A stretch of 64,000 nucleotides of DNA from Termitomyces sp. T153 (GCA_018296165.2 JACKQL020000121.1:1-64000); one strand, 5' to 3'; counted from the stretch's first letter, positions 33,660-48,554 are shown. Program-made: numbers and translations. The notes: generated by a model not told the origin, from the letters alone.

Positions 33660-34190
33660 ATGCAAGATCTCTACGCAGTCGCAGGCAAGAGCCGTGTCCT
33701 CTCCTCTCCCTGTCCTCCTCATCCTTTATTAGACTTTTGCCTCATCCCCGTGGGCACCGCCGAGCCCTCTGTCGCAGAGTACATTGCACAATGTCAGCGC
33801 ATACTCGAACAGTCTGGCCTGACATACAGAGTACGTCGTCCATCCTCGTCCAGCACACGCACTCACTCACTCGCCGCGCAGATGCAGTAAGCCTCGCTGC
33901 TCAATCTCCTCATTCCATTGACACACATATCTCAAGCGGCTACGGCACCAACTTGGGCAAGTCTCCGTCCTTCTCCCAACCCACTCTAACCCAAATCTCC
34001 AGAGGGTCCCTGGTCCAAAGTCTCCCAAGCAATCCACGACTGCCACGCCGCAGTACACGCACAGGGCGCACCACGCGTCGCAACCGACATCCGCATCGGC
34101 ACCCGTGTAGACCGCGACCTCTCCTCGGGCGGCGGCAACGACGCCAAAGTCGCCCGCGTCCAGGAGATACTAGCTCGCGATCACAAGTAG
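33660..34190 (+). CDS. ECM15: MTH1187/YkoF-type thiamine-binding-like protein (ECM15 family)
   Basis: Exons are 33660-33830, 33882-33886, 33937-33956 and 34003-34190 (127 aa, phase closed). The core matches the UPF0045/MTH1187 ferredoxin-like fold: CLIPVGTAEPSVAEYIAQC, HGYGTNLEGPWSKVSQAIHDCH, and a C-terminal DIRIGTRVD. Bacterial relatives bind thiamine or its pyrimidine part; yeast Ecm15 has no settled role. The 5-nt exon ATGCA and the GC donor (GCAAGT) of the third intron are both needed to rebuild the motif HGYGTNLEGPW. The first 25 residues are not conserved, so the exact start is less sure. Its ATG lies 39 bp from that of the divergent EH-domain gene. Confidence 0.85.
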
Positions 34191-34210
34191 CATAGTCTGT
34201 ACTGTACTAA

Positions 34211-37200
34211 TCATACAACAACGCTTCCCTCCCTCTCCCTCCTCTCCCTGTCCCTCTCCCAATCCTTCAACAGCGCCCCACCCAGCGACTTGCCAAGGCA
34301 CAGTGCAAACGGGACAGGCACCGCATTCCCTATTTGTCGTATTTGCTGCAGCCAGTCTTTAAGCACTTGTCATTAAAAGAACAAAATCACTCACATTGAC
34401 TACAAGCCTCTGCCCATTCCGTGATTGATCCTCCGACATAAACTCATAATCGTCAGGGAACCCCTGTGACCGCGCAAGTTCACGCACGCTCATGATCCGT
34501 TTTTGCTGTTCTCCAGCGTCAGTCATTGCCTATCAGAATCATCACAAAACCTACATGAGGATGAAGTAACCACGACTCTTTAGAATTCGGCGCAGCGTTC
34601 GTCATCGTGCACTTGAACTGCCCATCTCCGTCCAATCTCCCATAGAAAGCTACAAAAATAAGCTAAATCTCATACCAGGGCAACAACAACCCACATTTGC
34701 TCGTTTCAATCTGCATATGTTTCGGTCGCAGAGCCTCGGGTATATCTACACACCATTGTCAGCCACGAACCCATCAAAAAACAAATCCGCACCTCTATGC
34801 GTCGCTCCCGGCTTCAAAGGCACAGCAACAGTCCTAAATCCAGCAATCAACACCAGAGAAAGAGAGGGATCAGCCACAGCCACGCACGCTTCGACAACCG
34901 ACGGCGTAAAAAACTTTGTATAATGCCCCTCCACCACCTCGTCCTCCCCCATTCCTCTCCTCAGCCACTTCTGGTACCGGTTCTGCGGCTCCGTCAGGTA
35001 CTCCGTGCCCTCGGGAAACCCGGGAAGTGGCATGCGCGCTGCTTGAGTCGCCGTGAACTGGGGGATCCCTTGCTCGATCCGCAGACGGACAGCTTGCTTG
35101 TCTTTCGAGGTGCACGGGAGGATCTTGTGAGGGCTTATCCTGGGGCGGGGGGAACCGATCAAAAGTGGAGCAAAAAATTGAATCAGACACGGACGTACCA
35201 ATCAAACGGAGGCTAGATAAATTCACTCAATCATACATAGAACTACCCAAACATATCAAACTCACCAGATCACTAATGGCATCATCGACACTCACAGCCC
35301 TCAGCGGCGCACAATGATGCATAAACTCCGAATCTCGACTTCTCGACATGGGTTCCAACATCCCAGTCGGCAGCGTCGATCTGTTCATCCCCTTTGCGGA
35401 CGCGTACATCGGCACAGGGTAGTCCGGGATCGTCAGCCCGCGCTTGGCGCCCCAGAATATGACGCGCCGCCGGCTTTGCGGCGCGCCGTATTGCGTCGCT
35501 TGCAGGACTTTGCAGCGTACTTGGTACCTGGGGGTTCGGGCGGGTAAGCAAAACGCCGAAAAGGAACAAACAACAACGCACCCGAGCGCGATGAGAGTGC
35601 GTTTGATGAATTTGACCATTCCGCCTTGGATACCACCTACGAGGGTCCGTTTGTGTTTGCTCCGTGTGCTCATGAGGCGGTGGGTTAGGAGCCCCGCGAC
35701 GTTCTCGAGGAGGAAGTATTGCGGGTCGTATGTCTCCACAAAGCCTAGCATGTTTCCGGGTAGTGTGGATCTAGGATGTTGTTAGTCCCAGCTGTGTGAA
35801 ACGGAGGGGTTTTGGTTACCTGACGTCGTCGGCTTGCTATAGGGAGTGTGAGTCAAATCGAGATGGATGGGAAATATGGATTACGACGAACGGGATTGTG
35901 GTTCGCACGGCTGAATGACTGACACGGGGGACCTATGTAGCTTCAGCAAGTGGCCAACAGAGTACTATCGTACTACATACCCCCAGAAATCATATCGACA
36001 TCCCCTCTTCTCGGCATCGGCGGTAACCTCGTCTTTCCATCCATACCAGACAACAGCGGTTCCGGCGTCTCCCCCTTCCCAGTTTCGTACGCTTGTTGTA
36101 GCAACTTGTTCGAATCCTGGCAATAGACCGTCGCATTGGGGTGGTTTTTGCTGATGCGAGTGGTCAGAGAAATAATAGAGCAAGAGAGTGAATACTCACG
36201 CGTAGGTTGCTGCGGCAGATGGGGAGAACTCGACAGCGTATTTCGTTTCTACGAACCCTGATAAATCAAGTCCTGTTCCAAGCCCGCCGGCTCCTAAACA
36301 TCAACAGGTCAACGAACGTAAAAGGTTTGCTTGAACTCGTCGTACCGCTGAACAGCTCCAAACACCTAATCGGCCCATTTCTCATCAGCAATTTCTGTTG
36401 CTCCTCCTGCTTCCTCCTCCTTTCTCTCCAACAAGTATCACATTTTCTAACAGCCCTATTGTCCAAATCACGAGGTTTCCCAGTCCGGCCATCTATTATT
36501 TGATTGACGTAGAAATGGTCATCTTGTGTGACCCATTCGTCAATCTCGTCTGCGTCCGTGAGCTGACACACAAAGCACATGCCGTCGACTAGATCTATGT
36601 CATAAATGATTTGTTCGTTGTCCGTAAGGTAAAGCCGGCGCTACAATGTTATGGTTCTCATTGAAGACCATCAGTCGAACGCATGGAAATACGCACGTCG
36701 TCCCAGGGTAAACCCCCTTTCGAATTTTGTGGCTTGCTCGGACGCTCAAACATCTGAACAGTCAATTGAAAATTCCTTCCCTCGACTTCCATCATCACAA
36801 TCTGCGCAATGTCCAAAAGACCAGTCGTCCGGCCGCGAGAGCGGATGTATATAAAGTCGTTGGGATGGTAGTGTATACCGTGTCGTGAATATCCGTCTGA
36901 TGTCATCACAAGTTCGTCTAGCTGCTCCCCTCGCTTCCGTAGCGCACATGCTATACATGTGTCGTGTTCAAGAAGCTTGGTCATCTCTTCCTCGGAAGGA
37001 AGATCGGTGAAGCTAGCTTCTTTTTCGTCGTACGCCAGGCTTTTGATAATTAGGGATACTTCATTACTAGGCTGCAAAGTTGAGAGTTGCTTACGCGCAG
37101 TGAAAATCATTCGCGTGGGGCTGGCCGTCGTCTGGTTGTTCGACATCTCCAGCTCCCATCATCGTAATGTTGCATTTCTTGAATATACTAGCGGCGGGGT

Positions 37201-39278
37201 TATCCTCGCACGTATTGAGGAGGAAATGCGATTTCGAGTGTGCTGTTTCTTGCAAAATGGTTTTGGACCCGTGAATGAACCATTGCCCGTGGAACATCTT
37301 GACTTTCTTGCCATTCACATTCTTCTCGAAGAAATAGCATATTTTGCAAAACCTGAACAATGTTATCAGCGCATGAAAGAGCTTAGATATACGTGGATTT
37401 TACCAGAGGTGGTTGGCATACGAGTTTGGGGACTGAGATGCATCTGTTTCGGAGATTAGAGCTCTTTTTTGGTCTTCGTCGTCACCAGGAACAACCATAA
37501 CATCGTCACCGGCCTTCAGACAGGAGTCAGCAGGAATCACATATAAATGGCGGCCGACTTACATGATATTCTACTCCATCCATGTTGAGGCTTGTATACA
37601 GGTTACCTTCGGCTTGACCCCATTTCATGCTTGTTGGGTCCGAATGGTGCGTCTTGACGTTGTCAATTTCAGTAATGACATCAGGATCATCTTCGATTCT
37701 CGGGATCTCCGCAAAATGTAATGGGACACTGAAAAGGTTCTTCATTATTTGAGAAACGACCGGAGTCACATAGGTTGTATTTCGATGTTTCAATACCTCC
37801 ATCTCCTTGTCGGAAAGGGTTGATTTTGTCGAGATACGTTTCGACCTGGACTTGGGAAGTGATTTCGATTTTGGTTCAAAGTCTTCGCCGTCGCTCAGAT
37901 CCAGTTGCAGATACTCTGATGCAAGCCGAACAGAATTGATTGGAATGTCGTAATCGTCGCACATTTCAGGGAGATTTGCGGCCACATATGCTTTCTATGA
38001 GCGTTTCAGCTCGGCATAATTTTGCTGGATATCAAAAGAACTTACGACGTCTTCAGATTGGATGTCAGCCTCTGTTAGGACCCTCCCCAGCATTTGCAAA
38101 GAAGCGAGTACTTCTTCTCTGGCAGAACTGTCTCCCTCAACATCAGAAAGCGTTTCAAGGAATTCCTCATAAGACGCGTGTCGATCCCTGATCACAGTGT
38201 TAAGAAGAATATGTAGAACACGGTGTTTGATCCAGAATGAGATAAAGAACGGTCTGTATTCCTCAGTGGGCATATGAAGGATATACCACGCATATTTTGT
38301 GCGTATGTATATTTTACTATCATTGAGATTAGAAACAAATATTTTAATTAGCAAGGCTAAAAACCTATCCGGATTTCCTGTTGCTTCGGAGATACTGTGG
38401 ATGTCGAACTCGAGGATCGTCGAGAGCTTGACGCGTTCGAGGTTTTCGAGGTCTTCGTCAGACTCATCATCATCACCCAGTTCATCCTGATCCTGATCTA
38501 TCCATGCTCTGACAGAACCTGACGCACCGAACTTTCGGGAACCGTAGCCGAGTCCAAGCAATCCTGCGATTGGCACGAGCTCATTGCTTGACATGTCAAA
38601 GATGCTAAAATCGTCCAATACACGAACAGGAACATCGTCCTGGCTCGCAGAGTTCTCAAGAGGATCGAGGGACGTTTCACCCGGGATAAGAAGGTTGTCA
38701 TCTTCGGGAATGGCATCGACGGGGGCCTCATATAGAACCGGACCTGATAGGAAGCGTATGAGCCTACATTATCTTGATATATCACGATAAAATAGATAGC
38801 GTACCCTCGATGTCTTCTAATGTCACGTTCGAACCGGATGCTATTGGCAGACGTGAGGTCTTTGAAGGCCAAGACATGGTTTCATCATCTGAAGGCGAGA
38901 GGGTGGCCGAAGTATCATTGACCATGAAATCAGAAACAGTTGGGGAAGCTCGTAGATACTGTGCTTTGAATACGTCTCTTATATCATGCCTTGATGCCTA
39001 TTAATAGAGAACACTAAGGATCAAACAGTTATCACAGGTCAACGGGCTCACATCCTCAAAGTCGGACACAGTTGGGGAAATCGGTAAGTTGGAGCCCAAC
39101 TGAGGCGGGGAAAGACCGATCATTATTGAGTTCTTTGGGAGGACATGTATAACCGACGTACCTTGAGCTTCTTTGCTGGTGGGGACGGTGAGACAGCCGG
39201 GGATGCGGCAGAGGGCGCCACGTTCCCTTGAAAGGGCCTACGTTGGGGGATTTCAACGCACAGAAATTGACGTTTCAT
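34211..39278 (-). CDS. DNMT1-type DNA (cytosine-5) methyltransferase, RFTS-BAH-BAH-MTase
   Basis: About 20 exons encode roughly 1,350 residues; ends are ATG 39278 and TGA 34211-34213. Domains in order: a disordered N-terminus; an RFTS replication-focus domain (37995-38700, from VRVLDDFSIFDMSSNELVPI); BAH1 (37600-37090, NLYTSLNMDGVEY, FCKICYFFEKN, FHGQWFIHGS); BAH2 (about 36950-36480, PNDFIYIRSRG); then the methyltransferase. Motif I is ELFSGAGGLGTGLDLSGF, motif IV ISGGPPCQSFSRANHNP with the catalytic Cys, motif VI FLLENVAGLL, motif VIII QYGAPQSRRRV, and motif X QIRQIGNAVPVPFA. Known relatives maintain or spread CG methylation on transposons. There is no CXXC finger. The splice joining NHNPV to DDVRSTLP is uncertain by a few residues. 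It is divergent from MCM7. Confidence 0.93.
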
Positions 39279-39404
39279 TGGACGAATTCGAATCTATATC
39301 GCCGGGGTAATTTCTGTGTTAACCGTCGAATCAGACCATTCAACCGGTGTTGAACTAGAGTAGTTGATTTCAAACCCCGACATCGTGTCTTCTCATTTCC
39401 GACC
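39279..39404. promoter_or_regulatory. Shared divergent promoter of DNMT and MCM7
   Basis: Only 126 bp separate the two start codons, so both 5' UTRs and any core promoters fit in this space. No TATA box is clear. A methyltransferase that works at replication forks and a replicative helicase subunit would both suit S-phase expression; that link is inference. Confidence 0.6.
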
Positions 39405-42171
<2,767 letters not shown>

Positions 42172-42410
42172 CGATACTCTTCCGCTACTTATTCGTCGTT
42201 ATCTGTTTTTTGTGCTTTACTCAATGTATTTTGTAAATCTTCTTTACCACCCGCCTGAACTTCTCTCAAGTGATATTTGAATGTAGTGTCCGTGTGCAAG
42301 GCTTGACTAGATAGTAGATGCTGAATATTTATGGGTATAGTTCCTTTAGTACTATATAAATACACGAGTGGTAGGTGTTCTACAAGCGAATGAAAGGCCA
42401 GAAAGGACGT

Positions 42411-45220
42411 CTATATGACATGTTCCCGGCCTCCCTCACTTTCGTTGGGGTTCGCTGGATGCAATCCATCCCTCCGTTCATGTTCATGTGATGGGTCGTC
42501 GCGATATTTGGGTGTCGGGGCTCCTCCAGCCGTTGAAGGCTCATCATCATCCAAAAACCCGGAATGGAATCCTAATCCACCTGAGACACGTTCATGCGGA
42601 TGGCTTCCTCTAAGTGCAGCCTCTTCATTGTTTTCATCATCGTCATCCGATACCTCCCCAAAGGCATCATACAACTCCCTTGTCGGACGGCCGCCTGTAC
42701 CGACGGTACTGCGTCGTCCAGTGGCAAGAGCGCTCATCGGGAGATCATCACCAGCGGGTAAAGCATTGTATTGCGCGAGACGTGCTTTGCGTCGGCGCCA
42801 GAAGAATACGCCCATACCGATTGCGAATAGGGCAACCGCACCAATAGCACCAAAGAACCATTTCTGGTTTGTTACAAGATTCGAGAGACTTGGGAACCAA
42901 CCAACGTCCGCAGTTGGGTGCGAAGAGTTTGTAGGATTAGGTAAAGGTGAAGGTGAGGGAAAGGCAGGATTGGTGTTTTCGCCAGGTGCTTCCCCATGAT
43001 CGCCGGGGAGATGAGCAGTAGGTTTCGTGAAAACCTTGGTGGTTGTTGGTGACGGTGTTGGGAAGACAGGAGGTACAATGTCAACGGGTAGGACGTTCTC
43101 CACAAGAGGTACTTCATATTTCAAAGCCTTCGCTGGGTCGATGGTAGATCCCCAAAATTTCAGATTCCATCCTAGAAATGTCCCATTACTAGTTTCTGGC
43201 GTTTCTTGATCTGTGACTTTGATTGTCCAATCCCCAACGGGATTCTCACCCCTGTTGAAGAGTCGATACATGCAAAAGTATGTCAAAAATAATGGTCACC
43301 AATGCTTGACAGACATGAATTTCCAACCAGGGAATCCAGAAGTAGCCCGATCGCCAACCCGTCGCTTAGCAAGAACGCTCTTGATGCCATTGGGACTAGT
43401 GAGTTCAACCTCGACGTCACCGCGCCTTGTATGGTCAATCCAGACTTTGATGTTCACGTGCTCCAGAGCCTCGAAATTGGATGTCTCCAACATCTCCTTA
43501 GTAATTGTCATAGTGCTTGTAATGCCACCCTTGCCGATTAATTCACCGCCTGAATAATTTTCATCAGCATCCATAATGCCGCCTTCGAGTTGAACCGACG
43601 GAGTCTCAAACCACGCTTGAGGCTTGACAAGCTTCCATGACTGGGCTGCTGAGATGAATCTACCTGCATCCAAGGCACCAAAGCCATACTTGTAGCTGAA
43701 AAGCCGCCCATTCGCTGTAGGCTCCCAGTCCGGATCCTCTGGGTTTATCATTCGAGCAGTTTCAACGCACAGGTGTTGTATGTCTCTCCATGATAAATCG
43801 GGACTGAGGAACGTATCAAATAAAGGGAAAGCACTCTCCTGATCTTATCAAGACTTACCGAGCTTCTAACGCTAAAGCGAAAACGCCGACAGCATTTGGA
43901 GCAGCCGCTGAAGTACCACCATGTGACGTGGTACACTCGTTCTTCCCTTTGTCAGATGTCACCTACGAGATGGTCAGAAAGATTCTGGTATACATGTTCA
44001 CAGAACGAACGATGTGTTTGCCACTTCCTGAGCTGTAGGCGACTATCATATTAGCTGCGCATGGTTCTGAATAATATGGATGGAGCCCCTTATAGTCGAC
44101 CGCAGACACCGTGACAGAATAGATACTGTTGGTGTATCCGTCGAAGTTGCATTGGTCGCCACTCGCTGCGCCGTTTCCACTGGCAAAAACGAAGATAGAA
44201 CCTTTTCCACCACGGCCATTATTGATACCATTGACGACAGCCTTCTTGATGAGATACCCTGGACCTTCCATCTCCTGGCCGTTGTCGGGAGGTCCCCAAC
44301 TACAGCTGTAGATAGAGACATTGTGGAAACCATAATTAAGTGCAGCAGCTTCGTCCACATCTGATATAGGTCCAGAGAGGATACGTACACCTGCAACTTT
44401 GGACTCGTAAGCAATACCAACACCACAAGCATTATTCTTGACTGCTGCAACCTGTCCAGCACAGCGTGTGCCATGATGGTCATCAAACTTCTTTGGGGTT
44501 GGCAACGGTTCATGATCGTTGAAGTCGTAGGAATCATCCGCGTCCTGCAAGATATATAAGTTAAGGACGAAATAACTGAATAGGACGACTTACAAAGTTG
44601 TCTTTGAGGTCGACGCTCGTATAGTCTAGCCCATCATCTACAAGGGAAGAAATGACGCCTTTGCCGGTGAAACCCATCTCCCAAACTGGCGTAACATTCA
44701 TCGTGTGTTCCGGGAATTCATCGTTGACTAGATGCCATTGCTGCGAGAACAAGGGGTCCATGATACCGAAACGTGCGGCAACATTTTCAGAAGGTGCAAG
44801 AGGCGGAGGTGCACGCTTCGTCCGTTGACGTAGCGTTTGTCGCGATATATATTTTGTGGCAGAGACGATCGCTCGAGCCTGGATAGCCTCTTCTGAACGT
44901 AACGCCAAAAGGGCGTTATCTACATCTTCGGCTCGACGACGGAGGGCGTTGAAATTGTGAATGACAGGATCAGATTCTGGCTCATTACTCCGCGAAATCA
45001 ATTCTGGCTTTGGTATCCGAACAAGCCACATATTATGGAGTTCACCAACTTTCTCCACACGTTCAACGCCCAAAGCGATTGTCACATCGTCCAGAGGTGC
45101 TGCCAACGGGTCGTGTTCAAGGACATAGTAGTTGTGCGTGTCATACGAGCGTTTTATAGGCTTGAGGGCGAGAACTGACTGCTGTAGTAAGGCGAAGACG
45201 AGCGTCCAAGGCAGCTTCAT
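42411..45220 (-). CDS. KEX2: Kexin-like proprotein convertase, copy 1
   Basis: Exons read leftward: 45220-44594, 44544-44011, 43962-43859, 43803-43300 and 43251-42411 (869 aa). It is a Golgi serine protease that cuts after paired basic residues. There is a signal peptide (about 1-19), a propeptide ending in the self-cleavage site Lys135-Arg136 (RQRTKR), and a subtilase domain with Asp195, His233 (DHHGTRCAG) and Ser405 (HGGTSAAAP). The P domain (about 480-640, VWIDHTRRGDVEVEL, GDWTIKVTD) is followed by a Pro/Thr stalk, one membrane helix (about 721-741, WFFGAIGAVALFAIGMGVFFW) and a cytosolic tail with Tyr- and acid-rich parts fit for Golgi retrieval. All catalytic residues are intact. Confidence 0.96.
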
Positions 45221-45454
45221 AGCGAAGACTGCGGACTAAACGAGTGCAAAGAGATAATAGGATATGAGAGAGTAGCTAATAGTAGTAGGAACTGGGCCGC
45301 TGAGTGAGGATTCGGCAGACCCCGCCGATTGATGCGGTCTCGCGCCATTTACAAATACGACCTCCTCTCACAATTGCAACTGACACACAAATTCATCTTT
45401 GAATTCCTCAAGTTATTCCATCAAATGGTTCCTCTGGATATATATGGAAAGATT

Positions 45455-48150
45455 TCACGGAAGATTAGGTGGATCTACTAGTACAACGCCCGTATCTACA
45501 GGCTCATCGCGGTATCTGGCTGTTTGCACTGTCGTTCCTGTCGACAGGTCGTCATCATCGAGAAAGCTGGAATGGAATCCTAGTCCCACAGACAATCGAT
45601 CCTGGGGATGGTGACCAGTGGAGGGCGCCAGACCTGCCGGTTCTGTGCCATAACCACTGCCGAGTTGGTTCGTTGGATCAGGAAGGGCAGAATAATTTTT
45701 TCCGAGCTGTTGTTGATGTTGCTTGAAATACACCACGCCACCGAGCAATGCAAGTATCGCAATACCGAATATGCCTCCGAAGAGGGTTTTATGGGAACAG
45801 ACCAAACGTGAAGCCTCTAAGAGGAGAGTGATTTCCTCCTGCTGTGTAGGGTCTGTTGAGCTCTGAGTGGATGTATGCATTGCGGGGGAAGAGGTGGCTG
45901 TGGGCACAGCGCCTTCGACAAGAAAGAAGGCAGTTGGTTTGCTATGCTCCTTGGTAACGCTCGGAATATCAAGGGTGGGTCTGTAAGGATCATTGACGGG
46001 AGGCAAGACATTGTCCTCGACGGGAACTTCATATTTTGAAGCTTTCCTTGAGTCGACGGTTGTGCCCCAGAATTTCATCTTCCAACCAAGGAACTTTCCT
46101 GATTCGTCAGGGGAATTCTGGTCTGAGACTTTGATGGTCCAATCGCCAACAGGATCTTCACCCCTGCAATCATAAATAAGACTGGCAACATAGGATAAGC
46201 ACAAAAAACTTACCAGTGCTTCACGGACATGAAGACCCAGCCCGGGAAACCAGTCTTAGCCTCATCACCCGATCGCTTCTTGGCTAGGACGCTCTTGATT
46301 CCATTGGGGCTGACAATCTCGACTTCAACATCTCCTCGCCGAGAATGGTCGATCCAGACTTGGACGTTAATGTGCTCCAGGGTTTCGAAATTATATTCCT
46401 TTAACATGTCTTTAGTGATCGTGATTGTGCTCGTCGCTCCGTTATGGTCGATGTGTGTACCGCCAGAATAGTGTTTTGCCATATCCATTCTCCCATCATC
46501 GAGTTGAACAACTGGAGAATCGAACCAAGCTTGAGGTTTTACTAGGTCCCAGTTCTGAGCGGCGGTGACGAATTTATAGGCATCAAGCACTCCGAAGCCG
46601 TATTTATAGCTGTATTTCTTGCCAGTCGCAATTGTCTCCCAGTCAGGATCCTCGGGATTCACCGTTTTGGCGGTTTCAATACACAGATACTGTATGTCGC
46701 GCCAGGTGAGTTCCGGTCTGGCATGATCGTGAGTAGATGAAGAGTAAATCTGATGACAGACACTTACCGAGCTTGAACGGCGAGTGTGAACACTCCTGCT
46801 ACATTAGGAGCAGCCGCAGAAGTCCCCCCGTGGGTCGTTGCGCATTCGTTCCGGCCCTTATCGGTCGTGACCTTTGGGGAAAGATAAATCACAAGTCTCA
46901 ATGAATGAGAGAAAATTACCTACGATGTGATTGCCGCTACCTGAACTATACGCGGTAACCATATTGGCCGCACAAGTTTCAGAATAATATGGATGCTTTC
47001 CCGTGTAATCGAGAGCCGACACAGTCACTGAGTATATGCTGTTTGTATACCCATCGAAATTGCACTGGTCATCATGTCCTCCGCCATTTCCACTGGCGAA
47101 TACAAATATTGAGCCTTTGCCAGCTCGACCATTGTTGATACCATTGAGCACAGATTTCTTGATGAGATAGGAAGGAGAGCCCATCGCCTTGCCGTTGTCG
47201 GGAGGTCCCCAGCTGCAACTGTACACAGAAACGTTTTGGAAACCATAGTTAAGAGCAATAGCTTCATCAACGTCGCTGATTGGGGCAGACAGGATGCGAA
47301 TGCCGGCAACCTTAGCTTCGTAGGCAATTCCAACGCCACAAGCATTGTTCTTTGCAGCTGCAATTTGACCAGCACAGCGCGTACCATGGCGGTCATTCGA
47401 CCTCTTCGGGTAGGGAAGAGCCTCGTGGTCGTTGAAATCATAAGAGTTGACAGGATCCTATCAAAACGATATAATTGAGAGATGTACTTATACAAGGTGT
47501 ATACAATACACACGAAATTGGGCATCAAATCTTCGCTGGTAAAGTCTAATCCATCATCGATTACGGCAGCAACGACACCTTTGCCAGTAAATCCCATCTC
47601 CCAGACAGGTACGACGTTCATCATATGTTCGGGGTACTCATCGTTGACCAAGTGCCACTGATGCGGGAAGAGGGGATCGTTGAAACCGAAGCGTTCTTTG
47701 ACGCTTTTCTCGGAAGCAGGCGGACAGAGGGGGTGCGCGTTGGTTTCGCTGACGCAACACCTGCCTCTCGAGGTGTCGGATGGAATCAACAATTTCACGG
47801 GCGCGCAAACCATCTTCTGAACGCGCCGATAGATATGAAGAAGTCTTGCCACGTAACGCATGAAATTTCTCGATGACAGGATCGTATTCTTCATGGCCTT
47901 CTCCGCGGGGGGCCAAATCCAAACCGAGAGGTTTTGGGGCGCGCACCAACCAGTGGTGCTCAAGGGATCCTATCTTCTCAACTTTTTCCACTCCTAATGT
48001 ATGCATGACATCGTCCAGCGATGGACCTCCGTATGTCCGAGGGTTGTATTCCACTGCGTAGTAGTGATGGGAGTCATACGTACGAGGAGTAGTTGCACCA
48101 AGGGCAAACTTTGATGCGAGGAGGGAAACGACCAGCGTCAAGGTGAACAT
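45455..48150 (-). pseudogene. Kexin-like proprotein convertase, copy 2, with a one-base frameshift
   Basis: Exons read leftward: 48150-47514, 47457-46924, 46871-46768, 46717-46214 and 46163-45455, encoding about 828 residues if read through. It starts with a signal peptide (MFTLTLVVSLLASKFALG) and keeps Asp (AVIDDGLDF), His (NDRHGTRCAG), Ser (HGGTSAAAP), P domain, stalk and a membrane helix. Exon 1 has one base too many: the frame shifts inside the run of five G at 47729-47733 (five C in the gene strand), just after the propeptide. No intron restores it. All other exons are open and in phase, so this is either a very young pseudogene or a sequence error. The self-cleavage site reads RQRNQR, not a Lys-Arg pair. 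Confidence 0.8.
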
Positions 48151-48554
48151 TGTACAACAATGTGAAGAGAATCGAGGAAGCCCCAAGCTCCTTATAAGGC
48201 CGTCACTAGCTTCATCAAATTTAGTGCATCAGACGGCGATGGCGGTGAAACACTGCGAAGAAACACGATTGAAGAGGGGTCCGTTGCCATCACCGGGATC
48301 AACCTGGGCCTTTTGCTCCATACGCACGTCAGGACGATTTCCGGTATGACCCCAAAGTGCTATTGATGTGCTTACATTGAAACCTTCGTTTGGTCAACGG
48401 AATCTGATTGGATCAGTATATGTTTGGCATACTAAGTATACGCCACGCCCGACAGAACCCCCAAACAGAACCCAGCTCTCAAATACACCAAGGCCAAAAT
48501 GTGGTAAGAGTAATGACAACTACATTAAGCGTACGGTGTATGATGGATGTATTA
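48151..48554. other. Intergenic: kexin copy 2 promoter and POT1 3' end
   Basis: CCTTATAAGG at 48190-48199 gives a TATA-like string about 41 bp upstream of the kexin copy 2 start codon. No gene is seen in the rest. Confidence 0.5.

Noticed and set aside
33611..34195. 194-codon plus-strand frame over the ECM15-like gene
   Set aside because: It is low-complexity Ser/Arg sequence out of frame with the conserved ECM15 motifs.
34746..35201. Continuous 151-codon DNMT exon
   Set aside because: Two GT-AG introns inside it restore the motif SVVEA-TVAVPLKPGATHR-DIPEALRPKHM; the open frame across them is chance.
36105..36125. tRNA-like T-arm string TTCGAATCC
   Set aside because: It lies inside the DNMT coding region and no acceptor or anticodon stem can be formed around it.
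37080..37110. 28-nt intron in the DNMT gene at GTAAGCAACT...CCTAG
   Set aside because: Too short; a 54-nt intron ending ATCAAAAG gives the better motif NDFHCALAYDEKEASF.
47700..47780. A hidden intron that would cure the kexin copy 2 frameshift
   Set aside because: The only GT...AG pair of plausible length here is 57 nt, a multiple of three, so it leaves the frame unchanged and deletes conserved sequence.
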